A stretch of DNA of 20,173 nt from a virus, in the IMG/VR virus record IMGVR_UViG_3300037189_005000, positions 1 to 20,173 of that record; one strand, given 5' to 3'. A program made the position numbers and the translations under genes. The notes under the pieces were generated by a model that did not search any database, was not told the origin of the DNA, and worked only from the letters and a program-made list of their open reading frames with translations. This document shows, piece by piece, positions 20,002-20,173 of the stretch (position 1 is its first letter; the number at the start of each line of letters is the position of its first letter).

Positions 20002-20173
20002 GCGCGCCGGCCGCGCGCGCATGGACGCGTGACTGGCTGGCCGAGGCGCATGTCATTGCGCGATCCGCGCCAGGGCTCGGGAACCCGCTCGACATGACGG
20101 TCGCGGAGTTCGACCGCCACCTCGCACTAGCGGCGAACGGTGGCTCGGTCGATGAGAGGCCGTGGCATAGACG
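19998..20173 (+). CDS. gpT-like extension made by -1 frameshift (partial at 3' end)
   Basis: After the slip at 19992-19998 the reading frame continues with LSAPAARAWTRDWLAEAHVI, then ARSAPGLGNPLDMTVAEF and DRHLALAANGG, open to the last base, about 58 codons. This is the T part of a G-T fusion; in lambda-like phages the extended form is a minor product that joins the tape measure to the tube protein. An in-frame ATG at 19950 could in principle start a separate protein, but no ribosome site precedes it and the slippery site makes the fusion more likely. The tape-measure gene should follow just beyond the window. Confidence 0.75.
   Translation, partial: MSAPAARAWTRDWLAEAHVIARSAPGLGNPLDMTVAEFDRHLALAANGGSVDERPWHR
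20002..20018 (+). promoter_or_regulatory. Hairpin just downstream of the frameshift site
   Basis: GCGCGC at 20002-20007 and 20013-20018 can form a 6-bp all-GC stem with the loop CGGCC. It begins 3 nt after the slippery heptamer, slightly closer than the usual 5-9 nt, and could pause the ribosome to promote slippage. Confidence 0.5.

Noticed and set aside
1-20173. tRNA genes, CRISPR arrays, insertion sequences, integrase or attachment sites
   Set aside because: None were seen by reading; the DNA is filled by coding frames, and no terminal inverted repeats or transposase motifs were found.

Overview
The window is a continuous stretch of a tailed-phage (or prophage) genome. Every supported gene lies on the + strand, and almost all are packed end to end with stop/start overlaps. 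The order terminase, portal, prohead protease, HK97-fold capsid, connector, neck proteins, tail tube, frameshifted tail chaperone is the classic siphovirus (HK97/lambda-like) head-tail block. The DNA is GC-rich. The host is probably a GC-rich diderm (Gram-negative) bacterium, because a lipoprotein of the outer-membrane spanin (Rz1-like) type is present. Neither the host genus nor the phage genus can be read from this sequence.

Layout. 1-1836: the end of a coiled-coil protein, a small Ig/BppU-like structural protein, a tail-fibre-like protein with a lectin-type C-terminus, and two tandem paralogous small proteins. 1833-2552: a lysis-type cassette (two-helix holin candidate, small coiled-coil protein, and two overlapping genes resembling an embedded Rz/Rz1 pair); no endolysin is seen. 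2549-6204: adhesion genes, including a 70-aa fibre-like protein, two fibres sharing an N-terminal anchor, a small virion-type protein, a glycine-rich adhesin and a tail-fibre-assembly-like protein. 6214-7940: two modifying enzymes, an FkbM-like methyltransferase and a ParB-like/DNA-methyltransferase fusion. 7933-9449: small and large terminase. 9446-12898: an unusually large portal-MuF fusion with several extra domains between the two halves. 12895-15448: protease, major capsid protein and a small decoration-like protein, followed by a strong hairpin. 15533-16588: a glycosyltransferase-like protein inside the head module. 16570-18893: head-tail connector and neck/tail-completion proteins. 18904-20173: tail tube, a small unknown, and a tail assembly chaperone with a textbook -1 frameshift site (GGGAAAC) leading into an open frame that runs off the window.

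How it fits together. TerS/TerL package DNA through the portal. The MuF part probably rides into or onto the prohead. The protease matures the capsid. Connector, stopper and terminator proteins join head to tail, and the tube is built with help from the G/GT chaperones. The fibre and lysis genes sit upstream of terS, as expected if the genome is circular or circularly permuted and the late genes are read through this junction.

Most worth a second look: the 1150-aa portal-MuF protein with embedded Cys-rich and unknown domains; the GGGAAAC frameshift site; a glycosyltransferase plus an FkbM-like methyltransferase placed among virion genes (possible virion glycan decoration); the composition break inside the ParB-methyltransferase fusion; and the embedded spanin-like gene pair.
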